Shown here: one piece after another, positions 33,144 through 42,024 of the stretch | Layout: every line of letters starts with the position of its first letter | Position numbering within the stretch: the first letter of the stretch is position 1 | From: JBFWUM01 sp050247255 | GTDB lineage: Bacteria > Acidobacteriota > Vicinamibacteria > Vicinamibacterales > UBA2999 | NCBI GenBank assembly: GCA_050247255.1 | Contig: JBFWUM010000034.1 | Coordinates: 1-46,160, forward strand | Length of the DNA: 46,160 nt | Reading direction: 5' to 3' | Program-made: the position numbers and the translations under genes | Notes under the pieces: generated by a model | Seen by the model: only the letters and a program-made list of their open reading frames with translations | What the model was told of the DNA's origin: nothing | The model's database searches: none

Positions 33144-33222
33144 CGAATTGACGAATTGACGGAGTGACGAATTGGATTGCTCAATACAATCCGTCAATTC
33201 GTCAATTCGTCACTTCGTCAAT
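33140..33222. repeat. Octamer word palindrome between convergent genes
   Basis: Left arm of ATTGACGA octamers, an 8-bp centre (CTCAATAC) and an inverted right arm of CGTCAATT words. The TGA stop of the small gene (33141-33143) and the stop of the MerR/TPR gene (33218-33220, minus strand) both lie in the arms. A stem of about 35 imperfect pairs is possible. Confidence 0.92.
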
Positions 33223-34057
33223 CTGAGAACTCTTTCGCCAGCGCCACCCACTCCCCGTTCGGGGCGAGTTGCTGATACGCGCGCCAGTGGGGACGCGCCT
33301 CCGGCGACTGGCCGTTCTTCTCCAGCGTCACTGCCAGGTAGAAGTGAGCGTCCGCGTAGGCGGGGTTGAGCCGTAACGCCTCGCGGTAGCAGGCCTGCGC
33401 CCGCGGGTAGCGCCCGAGGTCGTGGAAGATGTTCCCGAGGTTGAAGTGCGCCTCGAAGACCTCCGGCTCGAGGGAGATGGCGCGTTCGTACAGCGCCTGC
33501 GCCTCGGCGATCTCGTCGCGCGCATAGTGCAGGTTGGCCAGGTTGATCAGCGCCGGCACGAGATACGGATCGAGCTCCAGCGCGCGGCGGTAGGCAGTGG
33601 AGGCTTCCTCGGCGTTCGCCGGGTCGCCGTTGTCGAGAATCGACGCCGCCATGAAGTACTGCTCGGCGGAGGACGTGTCGTCCGGCGCCGGACTCGGGTC
33701 GAGCAGCGCCGTCATCGGCGGCGGCTCGCGGCGCTTCAACTCCAGGATCTTGGCCGGCTGCGCGTCGAGCCGGAAGTCGAAGGCAAGCTGCCCCGACCGC
33801 GACGCCAGCAGGTTCTTGAGGACGGTCCGGAAGGGCTTGCCGTCGGCGAGGTCCGCATCGACCTGCCGAATCACCTGCAGGTCGGCAAACCCATACTGAG
33901 GATCCGCGTGGCGTAGGGCGCCTCCTTGCGGGGCGCCGCCTGGCTGCGGCTTGATCAGCCCCCACTTCTCCATGTAGCGAAGGTGATCCTCGCGCACGTG
34001 CTTGTAGCGGTCGACAACCTGCCGCCGCGAGCTCGACGCTGGACCGGTGGTCGCCAC
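33218..34057 (-). CDS. MerR-like DNA-binding / TPR protein
   Basis: A 279-residue protein with an N-terminal MerR-type winged-helix portion (VREDHLRYMEKWGLIKPQPG, YGFADLQVIRQVDADLADG, RTVLKNLLASRSGQ), then an acidic linker and at least four TPR units: AEQYFMAASILDNGD, AEEASTAYRRALELDPYLVP, ALINLANLHYARDEIAEAQA, AHFNLGNIFHDLGRYPRAQA, AHFYLAVTLEKNGQSPEARP. The MerR part lacks a metal-binding tail, so the TPR domain probably contacts a protein partner. I chose GTG 34057, 9 bp after a minus-strand TATATT box that overlaps the glucokinase promoter. DNA binding is inferred from similarity only. Confidence 0.8.
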   Translation of the reverse strand: MATTGPASSSRRQVVDRYKHVREDHLRYMEKWGLIKPQPGGAPQGGALRHADPQYGFADLQVIRQVDADLADGKPFRTVLKNLLASRSGQLAFDFRLDAQPAKILELKRREPPPMTALLDPSPAPDDTSSAEQYFMAASILDNGDPANAEEASTAYRRALELDPYLVPALINLANLHYARDEIAEAQALYERAISLEPEVFEAHFNLGNIFHDLGRYPRAQACYREALRLNPAYADAHFYLAVTLEKNGQSPEARPHWRAYQQLAPNGEWVALAKEFSD

Positions 34058-34065
34058 GCGTCCTC

Positions 34066-34073
34066 AATATAAT
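34066..34073. promoter_or_regulatory. Overlapping divergent -10 boxes
   Basis: TATATT on the minus strand (34066-34071) is 9 bp before the GTG at 34057. TATAAT on the plus strand (34068-34073) is 6 bp before the GTG at 34079. The 2-bp offset is the same as at 27752-27759. Confidence 0.5.
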
Positions 34074-34078
34074 CCAGT

Positions 34079-35047
34079 GTGATGTGGCTTGCGGCCGACG
34101 TCGGCGGGACCAAGACGCTGCTCGGGCTGTTCGACGATCGCGCCGGACGGCTGCACGCCTCGGTCGTCCGTGAGTACGCGACCACGGACTTCACGACCTT
34201 CCCCGCCATGCTCGACCGGTTTGCCGGCGACACCGGGCCGCTGCGCGTGCGCGGCGCCGCCATGGGGGTGGCCGGCCCCGTGCTCGACAACCAGGCGCTG
34301 CTGACCAACGTCGGCTGGGCAGTCGACGGCGCCGAGGTGGCGACGCACCTGGGCCTGCCGCGCGTGCTGGTGCTCAACGATCTCGCGGCGATTGCCACCA
34401 GCGTCGGCTCGCTCGACGAGTCAGAGCTCGTGACCCTCCACGAGGGACAACCGGATGCAAACGGCGGGGCCGCGGTGATCGCCGCGGGCACCGGGCTCGG
34501 TGTCGCCCTCCTGCAGCGCGGCGAGCGGTACCTGATCCCGGCGGCGACCGAATCGGGCCATGCCGACTTCGCGGCGCGGAGCGACGACGAACTGACGCTG
34601 GTGCGGCAGATTCGTTACCGCTTCGGGCGCGCAACCGTGGAGCACGTGCTGAGCGGCCAGGGCTTCGTGCACCTGCACCGCCTGACGCACGGCGATCGCC
34701 CGTGCGCGGCCGTGCACGACCTCGAGTCGGAGGACGCGCCGGCGCAGATCTCCGGCGCCGGCCTCGACGGCACCTGCGCGTCGTGCACAAGGGCGCTGGA
34801 AATGTTCGTCGAGGCCTACGGCGCCGAGGCGGGCAACCTCGCGCTCCGCTCGCTGCCGCGGGGCGGCGTCTACGTCGGCGGCGGCATCGCGCCGAAGATC
34901 CTGCCGGCGCTGCAGGACGGCCGCTTCATGCGCGCGTTCCTCGACAAGGCGCCGATGGAGGACCTCGTCGCGCGCATTCCCGTCTACGTAATCCTCAACC
35001 AGCGCGCGGGGCTGCTGGGGGCTGCCGTCGCGGCGTCACGCCTCTAA
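34079..35047 (+). CDS. glk: Glucokinase
   Basis: Phosphorylates glucose with ATP. The 322-residue protein belongs to the E. coli Glk-type (ROK-unrelated) branch: phosphate loop LAADVGGTKTLLGLFD, VAGPVLDNQALLTNVGW, catalytic Asp in VLVLNDLAAIA, adenosine loop VIAAGTGLGVAL, glucose-contact ESGHADFA, LSGQGF and GVYVGGGIAPKI. Start GTG 34079 or ATG 34082; a TATAAT box 6 bp upstream indicates a leaderless transcript. The stop overlaps the convergent EVE gene by 4 bp. Identity is clear from the motifs; a polyphosphate-dependent variant cannot be excluded. Confidence 0.94.
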   Translation: MMWLAADVGGTKTLLGLFDDRAGRLHASVVREYATTDFTTFPAMLDRFAGDTGPLRVRGAAMGVAGPVLDNQALLTNVGWAVDGAEVATHLGLPRVLVLNDLAAIATSVGSLDESELVTLHEGQPDANGGAAVIAAGTGLGVALLQRGERYLIPAATESGHADFAARSDDELTLVRQIRYRFGRATVEHVLSGQGFVHLHRLTHGDRPCAAVHDLESEDAPAQISGAGLDGTCASCTRALEMFVEAYGAEAGNLALRSLPRGGVYVGGGIAPKILPALQDGRFMRAFLDKAPMEDLVARIPVYVILNQRAGLLGAAVAASRL

Positions 35048-35529
35048 CGACGCGCCCGCCGGGCGAGGCCGACGACGACGTCGAACTCCTCCTTCGTCAC
35101 CGGCTGGACCGAGAGGCGGCTGCCCTTCTGGACGACCATCATCTTTTCGAGACCCTTCGTCTTCTTGAGCGTCTCGAGCGGGATGATCTCAGGGAGCTTC
35201 CTGACGAACGCGATGTCGACCATGTACCAGGTGGGCGCACCCTTCTTCGTCGCCTCGTCAAAGTACTTGTGCCCCTTCGTCCAGGCGGTGTGGTCGGGAT
35301 AGCCGGCTTTGGCGATCTTCGCGATACCCGTGACGCCCGAGGGCTCGGCGTTTGAGGCGTAGAACAGCACGCCGTCGCCCGCCTGCATCTGGTCGCGCAT
35401 GAAGTTGCGTGCCTGGAAGTTGCGCACGCCTTCCCAGCTGGTCGTCCCGTCCCGCTCGAGATCGTCGATGGTGTATGCCGAGGGCTCACACTTCATGAGC
35501 CAGTACCGGCGGTTCGCTGCCGCAGTCAT
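35044..35529 (-). CDS. EVE-domain protein
   Basis: A protein of about 161 residues, one EVE domain: YWLMKCEPSAYTIDDLERDG, WEGVRNFQARNFMRDQM, GDGVLFYASNAEPSGVTGIAK, WYMVDIAFVRKLPEIIPLE. EVE domains have a PUA-like fold that binds modified bases and occur alone as housekeeping proteins (YTH-related). The substrate modification is unknown. ATG 35529 is preferred over GTG 35535 because a TAAGAT box ends 7 bp before it, the same spacing as other starts in the window. Convergent with glucokinase (4-bp overlap) and divergent from the glycosyltransferase-like gene. Confidence 0.92.
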   Translation of the reverse strand: MTAAANRRYWLMKCEPSAYTIDDLERDGTTSWEGVRNFQARNFMRDQMQAGDGVLFYASNAEPSGVTGIAKIAKAGYPDHTAWTKGHKYFDEATKKGAPTWYMVDIAFVRKLPEIIPLETLKKTKGLEKMMVVQKGSRLSVQPVTKEEFDVVVGLARRARR

Positions 35530-35535
35530 CGCCAC

Positions 35536-35541
35536 ATCTTA
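35536..35541 (-). promoter_or_regulatory. TAAGAT -10 box, leaderless
   Basis: TAAGAT on the minus strand, 7 bp before the EVE ATG at 35529. A divergent TACAAT (35581-35586) lies 11 bp before the glycosyltransferase-like ATG at 35597. Confidence 0.4.
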
Positions 35542-35596
35542 CCGGCAACCACGCGCCGGAGCCGGGCCGACGCGTGGGGATACAATGGCCAGTCGC

Positions 35597-37738
35597 ATGC
35601 GCGTCCTGTTCTTCGTCGACAGTCTGTCGAGGATGTCGCACCTGGAGCGCCTGCTGCAGTCGCTGGCCGAACGCGGGCATACGGTCGTCATTGCCACCGC
35701 GCGGCCGTCGCATCGCTCGCTGACGCTGCCCAAGGCGCTGACGCTGGCGAATCACGCCCTCGCCGAGCGCGGCCTGCCCGGGCGCATCGAGCTGACCGCC
35801 TGCCCCTCCCACCGGATCGACCGGTGGGCAGGCGCGGCGCCGGCGCTTCGGCAGGCGCGCGACCACCTCCGCTATCGCGACCCTCGACTGGCACGCGCCG
35901 GCAAGTACGAGCGGCGCGCCGCCGCCCATGCGCCGACCGGCTGGCTGCCGTTCCTGGAGCGCCATCCCTGGGTCTCGTCGCAGTGGCGGCTCGCTCAGCG
36001 CCTGCTGGCGCTGGCCGAACGGGCGATTCCAAGCGAGCGGCTGTTCGACCTCTGGCTGACCTACGAGCAGCCGGACGTCGTGGTCGTCACGCCGCTGGTC
36101 AGCTTCGGGTCGTACCAAACCGACTACGTGAAGAGCGCCCGGCGGATCGGCGTTCCCGTCGTCTTCCTGCCATCCAGCTGGGACTCGCTGACGAACCACG
36201 GCCTGGTGCACGTCGAACCCGAGCGGGTGCTGGTCTGGAACGAAGCGCTGAAGCAGGAGGCGGTCGAGCTGCACGGCATCGCCTCCTCGCGCATCGTCGT
36301 CACGGGAGCCTGGCGGTTCGACGACTTCATCGCCGCCCGGCCTGTCATGACCCGGGAGCAGTTCTGCGCAGCGGCGGGACTCGATTCGACAAGACCGTAT
36401 CTCCTGTATCTCTGCTCCTCCGAGTTCGTCGCGCCTCGGGAAGTCGAGTTCGTGCCGCGGTGGATCGAGCAGCTCCGGGCATCGGCGGATGTGGCAGTGC
36501 GCAGCTGCGGGGTCCTCGTCCGTCCGCACCCCGGGTTCCTGAAGCAGTGGCGCAACGCCGATCTGTCGCGCTTTCCACACGTTGCCGTCTGGGCCGATTC
36601 CGAGGCGCTGAGCGGCGACCAGGGGCTGCGGGACTCGCTCGCCCATGCCGCGGCGGCCGTGGGCATCAACACCGGGGCGATGATCGAAGCGGCCATCGCC
36701 GGCACGCCGGTGCTGACGCTCCTCACCGGGGAATTTGCGGGCGGCCAGTCCGACGCCCCGCACTTCCGCCACCTGCGATCGACCAGTGGCGGTCCGCTGC
36801 GCGAGGCCGCGTCGTTCGATTCGCACGCCGCGCACGTGGCCCAGGCGCTGCAGGGCGGCAACGATGCCGCGGGGATGCGGGCCTTCGTCGAGCGCTTCGT
36901 CAGGCCCCGCGGCATTGATGCTCCCGCTACGCCGCTCGTGGTCAACGCCATTGAGGAGGCCGCCCATCTCGGCACACGGCCACGGCGGGTGGGACGCGCG
37001 GCGCCCGCGTCGATACCGGCAGACGAAACCCTCGTCCTCACCGCCACGTTCCGGCCGGGCAACACGCCCACCGTCGCGATCCACCGGGAAGACGAACGGA
37101 TCGAGCAGTACTTGTGCGCGCTGGTGTCGTGGGCAGGGACACGGCGCGTCCGCCGCCTCGTATTCGCGGAGAACAGCAACACGCGTTTCGACTTCTCGCC
37201 TGTCATCAGTCACCTGGAAGCTGCGGGCAAACAGGTCGAAGTCCTCGTCTTCGACGGCAATACTCAGGCGGCGCAATTCGGCAAGGGATTCGGCGAAGGG
37301 GCCATTCTCGAGCACGTCTTCCGTCACAGCCGGCTGCTCCAGCAGGGTGACAGCTTCTACAAGATCACCGGCCGCCTGTTCGTCAGGAATTTCGATCGTG
37401 TCAGCGAGGCGACCCCGCAACCGGACGCCTTCCGGCTGAAGGAGCGGCGGATCGGCAAGGCGTCGAAGGCCAACACCGTCTTCTTCAAGTGCAGCCGCGA
37501 TCTGTTCGAGTCCCGATTGCTCAGGTCGTATCGGCAGGTCGACGAACCGAACAGCATCTCGATCGAGCACGTCTACTTCAATCAACTGCGCGGGCTCGAT
37601 ATCGGCGACTTCGGCGTGGCGCCGGTCATGGTCGGCCGGCAGGCGTCCACGGGGATGCAGTACGAGCCGTACGATGAAGCAGCTGTCAGCGTAGCGCGGG
37701 CGCTGCTGCAACGTTCGCTCAGCAGCCAGGCTTCCTAG
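35597..37738 (+). CDS. Two-domain glycosyltransferase-like protein
   Basis: A 713-residue protein. The N-terminal half (1 to about 470) has a GT-B-like Rossmann start, RVLFFVDSLSRMSHLERLL, then VPVVFLPSSWDSLTNHG, RVLVWNEALKQEAVELHG, VLVRPHPGFLKQW and VGINTGAMIEAAIAGTPVLT; this resembles CDP-glycerol glycerophosphotransferase-like or polysaccharide GT-B enzymes. The C-terminal half (about 490-713) is separate: LVFAENSNTRFD, GKGFGEGAILEHVF and FYKITGRLFVRNFD, a pattern seen in some cell-surface glycan transferases. I infer a bifunctional surface-polysaccharide enzyme. No glycan cluster surrounds it. ATG 35597 begins the Rossmann fold. Its stop and that of the convergent ABC permease share one CTAG palindrome. 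Confidence 0.7.
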   Translation: MRVLFFVDSLSRMSHLERLLQSLAERGHTVVIATARPSHRSLTLPKALTLANHALAERGLPGRIELTACPSHRIDRWAGAAPALRQARDHLRYRDPRLARAGKYERRAAAHAPTGWLPFLERHPWVSSQWRLAQRLLALAERAIPSERLFDLWLTYEQPDVVVVTPLVSFGSYQTDYVKSARRIGVPVVFLPSSWDSLTNHGLVHVEPERVLVWNEALKQEAVELHGIASSRIVVTGAWRFDDFIAARPVMTREQFCAAAGLDSTRPYLLYLCSSEFVAPREVEFVPRWIEQLRASADVAVRSCGVLVRPHPGFLKQWRNADLSRFPHVAVWADSEALSGDQGLRDSLAHAAAAVGINTGAMIEAAIAGTPVLTLLTGEFAGGQSDAPHFRHLRSTSGGPLREAASFDSHAAHVAQALQGGNDAAGMRAFVERFVRPRGIDAPATPLVVNAIEEAAHLGTRPRRVGRAAPASIPADETLVLTATFRPGNTPTVAIHREDERIEQYLCALVSWAGTRRVRRLVFAENSNTRFDFSPVISHLEAAGKQVEVLVFDGNTQAAQFGKGFGEGAILEHVFRHSRLLQQGDSFYKITGRLFVRNFDRVSEATPQPDAFRLKERRIGKASKANTVFFKCSRDLFESRLLRSYRQVDEPNSISIEHVYFNQLRGLDIGDFGVAPVMVGRQASTGMQYEPYDEAAVSVARALLQRSLSSQAS

Positions 37739-39416
37739 GCGCTCATGTCCTCGAGTGCCTGGACGCCGGTCCTCATGCCGTACCACCATGTGGCTGCGCA
37801 CAAGGCGGCGGCCAGCGTATAGCCGGCTGCGATCTGCACGATATGCTCCGGGCGGAGCGTGCCGCGCATGGTCCGCACCATGTAGATCGATGACGGCCAG
37901 CCGACCAGCACGATCATCACGATCACCAGCAGCACCGCGAGAATCATGAAGGCGATGCCGCCGTATGATCCGGCCGCCTGGTTGGCATCGGCGCCGAAGC
38001 GCGGGTAGCGCGCGCCGAGTCCGATGGCGAGCCCGACGAGCGCGAAGCAGAGGCAGAAGATGGCAGCGGCAGCCACCACCTTCAGGAACGGATCGACGCC
38101 AAGAAACTGGTTCGCGGCGGTCACCAGTCCCTCGGTCAGCAGCATCACCGGCAGCAGCCCGATCCAGAACTTCGACCAGAGGAAATCGCGGAACGAGATC
38201 GGCGCGGTGCGGATGATCCAGAACGCGTGCCCCTCGGCGGACACGGCCGGAAACACGAAGCGCACGGCCACCGTCGCCATCACGAACCCGGCCATCCCGA
38301 GGTTGACGAACGCATAGACGTTCTTCACGAAGCCGCTCATGAACGGGATCCGATCGAGATCGAGCACCCGGAAGTTATAGAGGTAGACGAGCACGAGCGC
38401 GAGCAGCAGCAGGAGCTGCGACCACTGGCTGACGTCGCGCAGGAAGATCTTCAGGTCCTTGACCAGGAACTGCGATCGCACGGGCGTCAGCGGCAGCACC
38501 CGGCCGAGCACGTCGACGATGCGCAGCTGCGTGAAACGCGCCTTGGGCGCCTCCTGCGCCCGGCTGTAGCCGGCGAAGTGCCACCGCTCCACCGCCGCGC
38601 CTAACAGCACCGACGTCGCCAGCGCAGTCGACCAGAGAGCGCCGGCATGCAGCCAGTCGATGCCGCCGTTCAGGCTGGCGAACAACGCCTCGCCGGCCCA
38701 GAACGACGGCAGCATCGGCGTGATCGGCGACTGCAGCGTGGCGAAAAAGCCGGCGACATCCGGCAGGTTGTCGACCCGCAGCAGCTGTTCGGGGCGGATG
38801 AACCGCAGCAGCAGCACGATGGCGCCGGCGAAGACGAGCCCCATCAGCATGAGCAGGTCGCGCGCTCGCCGTGCCGGAAACACGTTGACCAGCACCAGCG
38901 TGCACGCCGTGCCGGCGACCACGGGAATGGTGACGAACGGCACGACGATGAGCAGCGCCGCCAGGTAGAACGACGGCGGCGCGCCCCGCGCCACGCCAAC
39001 GCCGGCCAGCACCGGGGCCAGAAAGATGACGACCATCCACGACGACTGGCCGACCGTGCGCAGGAGCCGCGCGTAGAACAGCCGCCGCGTCGCGACCGGC
39101 GCCGCCAGCAGCAGCCGGAGGTCGTCGGCAAGGAAGAACGTGGACAGCGACGTCACCACGCCGCTGAAGGCGAGGAAGGCGAGGAACGTGAGGAACAGCC
39201 ACGATAGCCCGAGCCGGATCAGGTATCCGCCGAGCTCCTCCCAGCCGGCCAGCTGCGAGGTGACCCAGTACGCCCCGTAGAAGAGCGCCCACGCGACCGC
39301 CACGCCGACACCGCCGAAGAGCAGCGCGCGCGCGACGTCCCCGCGGTCGCGCCTGGCGGCACGGTTGCGCGATGCCCATAGGTGCGGCAGCAGCAGGTAG
39401 GGAAACGCCGGCGTCA

Positions 39417-39417
<1 letters not shown>
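37735..39417 (-). CDS. ABC exporter permease
   Basis: A 560-residue integral membrane protein with at least ten hydrophobic segments, for example LFGGVGVAVAWALFYGAYWV, LGLSWLFLTFLAFLAFSGVV, FYLAALLIVVPFVTIPVVAG, LLLLLALVLVYLYNF and GIAFMILAVLLVIVMIVLVG. It resembles the ABC-exporter permeases with a large first half (RLLLAAPVATRRLFYARLL). The ATPase partner is the adjacent gene (39417-40169): its stop overlaps this ATG by one base. The length suggests a single fused permease rather than two halves. Substrate unknown; the transglutaminase at the head of the operon hints at an envelope function. It ends in the CTAG shared with the convergent gene. Confidence 0.87.
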
Positions 39418-40165
<748 letters not shown>

Positions 40166-40169
<4 letters not shown>

Positions 40170-41746
40170 GGTTGTTCCCCTCCGACGAGCACCGGCACGG
40201 TCCCGGGCGCGAACTGGACGTCGGTCACGGCGATGTTCAGCCGGCCGATGAGCGGCAGGATGTCGGCCTGGCGTTCGAGCCCGCCGCGCAGCAGCCGCAC
40301 GTGGGTCGTGTTGGCCGGAAACTCGTTGAGCGTCGGGTCAACGGGCAGCCAGTAGCCGCGGGCGCTGTGGCTTCCGCCTTCAGGCGGAAGATCCGCGATA
40401 AAGACTTCGGGCCAGGCGTGGTAGTAGAAGCCGCCGCGCATGAAGACGAGGCCGACGTTGATCCGCGCCGGGATGCCGGCGGCGCGCGCCATCGCCACAT
40501 AGAGCGCGGTGTGCTCGTTGCAGTCGCCGACCCGGGTGCGCAGGACCTCGCGCGCCGACGGCAGGCTGACCGTGGGCTTCTTCTCGAGCAGCGCGTTCAC
40601 GTAGCGGACCAGCCGCTCAGCACGGGCGCGGGCGTCAGCGGGCGCACCGGCCAGCGCCGCCTCGACTTCCTGCCGCACCTCCGGCGCGTCGCTCTCGATG
40701 AACGGCTCCGGCGCAAGATACGCGTCGATGGAGACGGGTTCAGCGCCGGCGACAGCATCGCGCGGATCGGTCATCGTCAGCACGCGACCCGCCAGCGACT
40801 GGCCGACGCCGTCGAGGTCGTACTGCGACAGATCGACGCCAGACAGCGCAAGGGTCAGACCAGTCACATCGCGCGGCTCGTCGATGCGATACCGCATCTC
40901 CGGCACGATTGCGGCCGCCGTCAGCAGATCGGAGCGCATACGGCCCGAGACGACGAAGTTCTGCGCCCGGGCCGCGTCTTCGACGACGGAGATGAGGCCG
41001 AGCGGGCTCTCTTCACGCACGACCTCGCCGGTGTCGGTGACCCAGGACACCGTCTCCAGCCCCTGGAACTCCATCGACACGCGGAATGCCGGCACGGTGC
41101 GATCGTCGGAGCGGACGATTTCGCGGTTGCCGACGGTGACCGTCACCGGGGCGTTGCGCAGCGTGGCCGGGTCGAAGAGCGTCAGGCGATGCGTCGTCCC
41201 TTCCACCAGGCGGCCGCTGGCCAGCAACCGCGACAGGTTGAGCGACAGCATCGGCGGTTGATCCAGGTCGCGCACTTCGGTGCGCGGGGGCGCGCCGGGC
41301 GTCGTGATGGCGAGCGCGAGGCGAGGCCGACCGGCGTCGCTGCGCTGCACCACGCCGCTGACCTTGACGGCGCCGGTACCCGGGTCCAGCGAGAATTCGA
41401 ACGATTGCAGGGCGAACTCGCGGTCGACGCGAGCCGTGGTCCGCAGTGCTGCCGGCGAGGTCTGGCCGAGCAGGTTCATCTGCAGCCGGCCGTCCTCGTG
41501 CAGCTCGTAGCCGGCCTCGGTGGGGACGGTTTCGCTGACGGTGAACCCGACCTTGTCGCCCCGGTAGTAGATGCCGCGCCAGGTGGCGCCGGAGCCGTAG
41601 CGGGCGAGATCGGTGGCGAGGTTGACGGACGCGGAGGCGATGTAGGAGCGGTGGACGAGCAGCCCCATCACGCCGGCCCAGGCGACGACGACCAGGAGGG
41701 AAACCGGGCGGGTGACCGCCCGCGGAAGGGGCCTCAGCAGCGGCAT
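40166..41746 (-). CDS. Transglutaminase-like protein, membrane-anchored
   Basis: A 526-residue protein with one N-terminal membrane segment (VSLLVVVAWAGVMGLLVH) and the rest outside. The transglutaminase core is at the C-terminus: Cys409 in TRVGDCNEHTALYVAMAR, His443 in YYHAWPEVFI and Asp470 in WLPVDPTLNEF. Between His443 and Asp470 the chain contains DLPPEGGSHS, encoded by an in-frame REP-like hairpin (40367-40390, residues 453-460). In relatives this is a short hairpin turn, so the insertion is in a tolerant loop. Bacterial transglutaminase-like proteins are often peptidases or cell-wall enzymes. The gene starts the ABC operon (GTGA overlap with the ATPase). Confidence 0.88.
40367..40390. 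repeat. REP-like hairpin, family A, inside the transglutaminase gene
   Basis: GTGG foot then the CTTCCGCC / GGCGGAAG stem with TTCA loop on the plus strand. On the coding strand it reads LPPEGGSH, the same frame as the copy in the ligase fusion. Confidence 0.93.
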
Positions 41747-41783
41747 GGATAGAGGAAACCTGTTCCCTTATCGGCCACTGTCG

Positions 41784-41828
41784 CTTCCGCCTTTAGGCGG
41801 AAGACTTCCGGCTGAAGCCGGAAGCCAC
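41784..41828. repeat. Paired REP-like hairpins, intergenic
   Basis: Two adjacent hairpins: CTTCCGCC / GGCGGAAG with TTTA loop (41784-41803) and CTTCCGGC / GCCGGAAG with TGAA loop (41805-41824), then CCAC. They combine the two stem types also seen at 28108 and 28207 and begin one base after the stop of the small acidic gene. Confidence 0.93.
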
Positions 41829-41829
41829 G

Positions 41830-42024
41830 TCAATCGTCGTCGTCCTCTTCCGCGGCGAGCTCGATCATCTTCAGCAGATCCACCACGGAATCGCAGAAGG
41901 TGTCGATGACGTCGTGATACCGCTGCTTGGTCACATCGTCGGCCCCGGAGGGACCGCGATGCAGCATCTGTCGGATCAGCTGGACGGTTTCGACGTCCAG
42001 CTCCATCGGCACACCCTTAGACAT
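41830..42024 (-). CDS. Small acidic protein
   Basis: A 64-residue protein: SKGVPMELDVETVQLIRQML, HRGPSGADDVTKQRYHDVID, FCDSVVDLLKMIELAAEE and a terminal run of Asp. It looks helical and very acidic at the C-terminus, with no family known to me. The ATG at 42024 overlaps the last codons of the large flavoprotein by 8 bp, so it is probably translated with it and could be a small partner or regulator. The acidic tail is unlikely to come from the nearby REP element, which starts after the stop. Confidence 0.65.
   Translation of the reverse strand: MSKGVPMELDVETVQLIRQMLHRGPSGADDVTKQRYHDVIDTFCDSVVDLLKMIELAAEEDDDD

Noticed and set aside
37429..37441. CTTCCGGCTGAAG in the glycosyltransferase-like gene resembles half of a REP hairpin.
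   Set aside because: The second stem arm and the foot are absent, and FRLKERR fits the surrounding protein.
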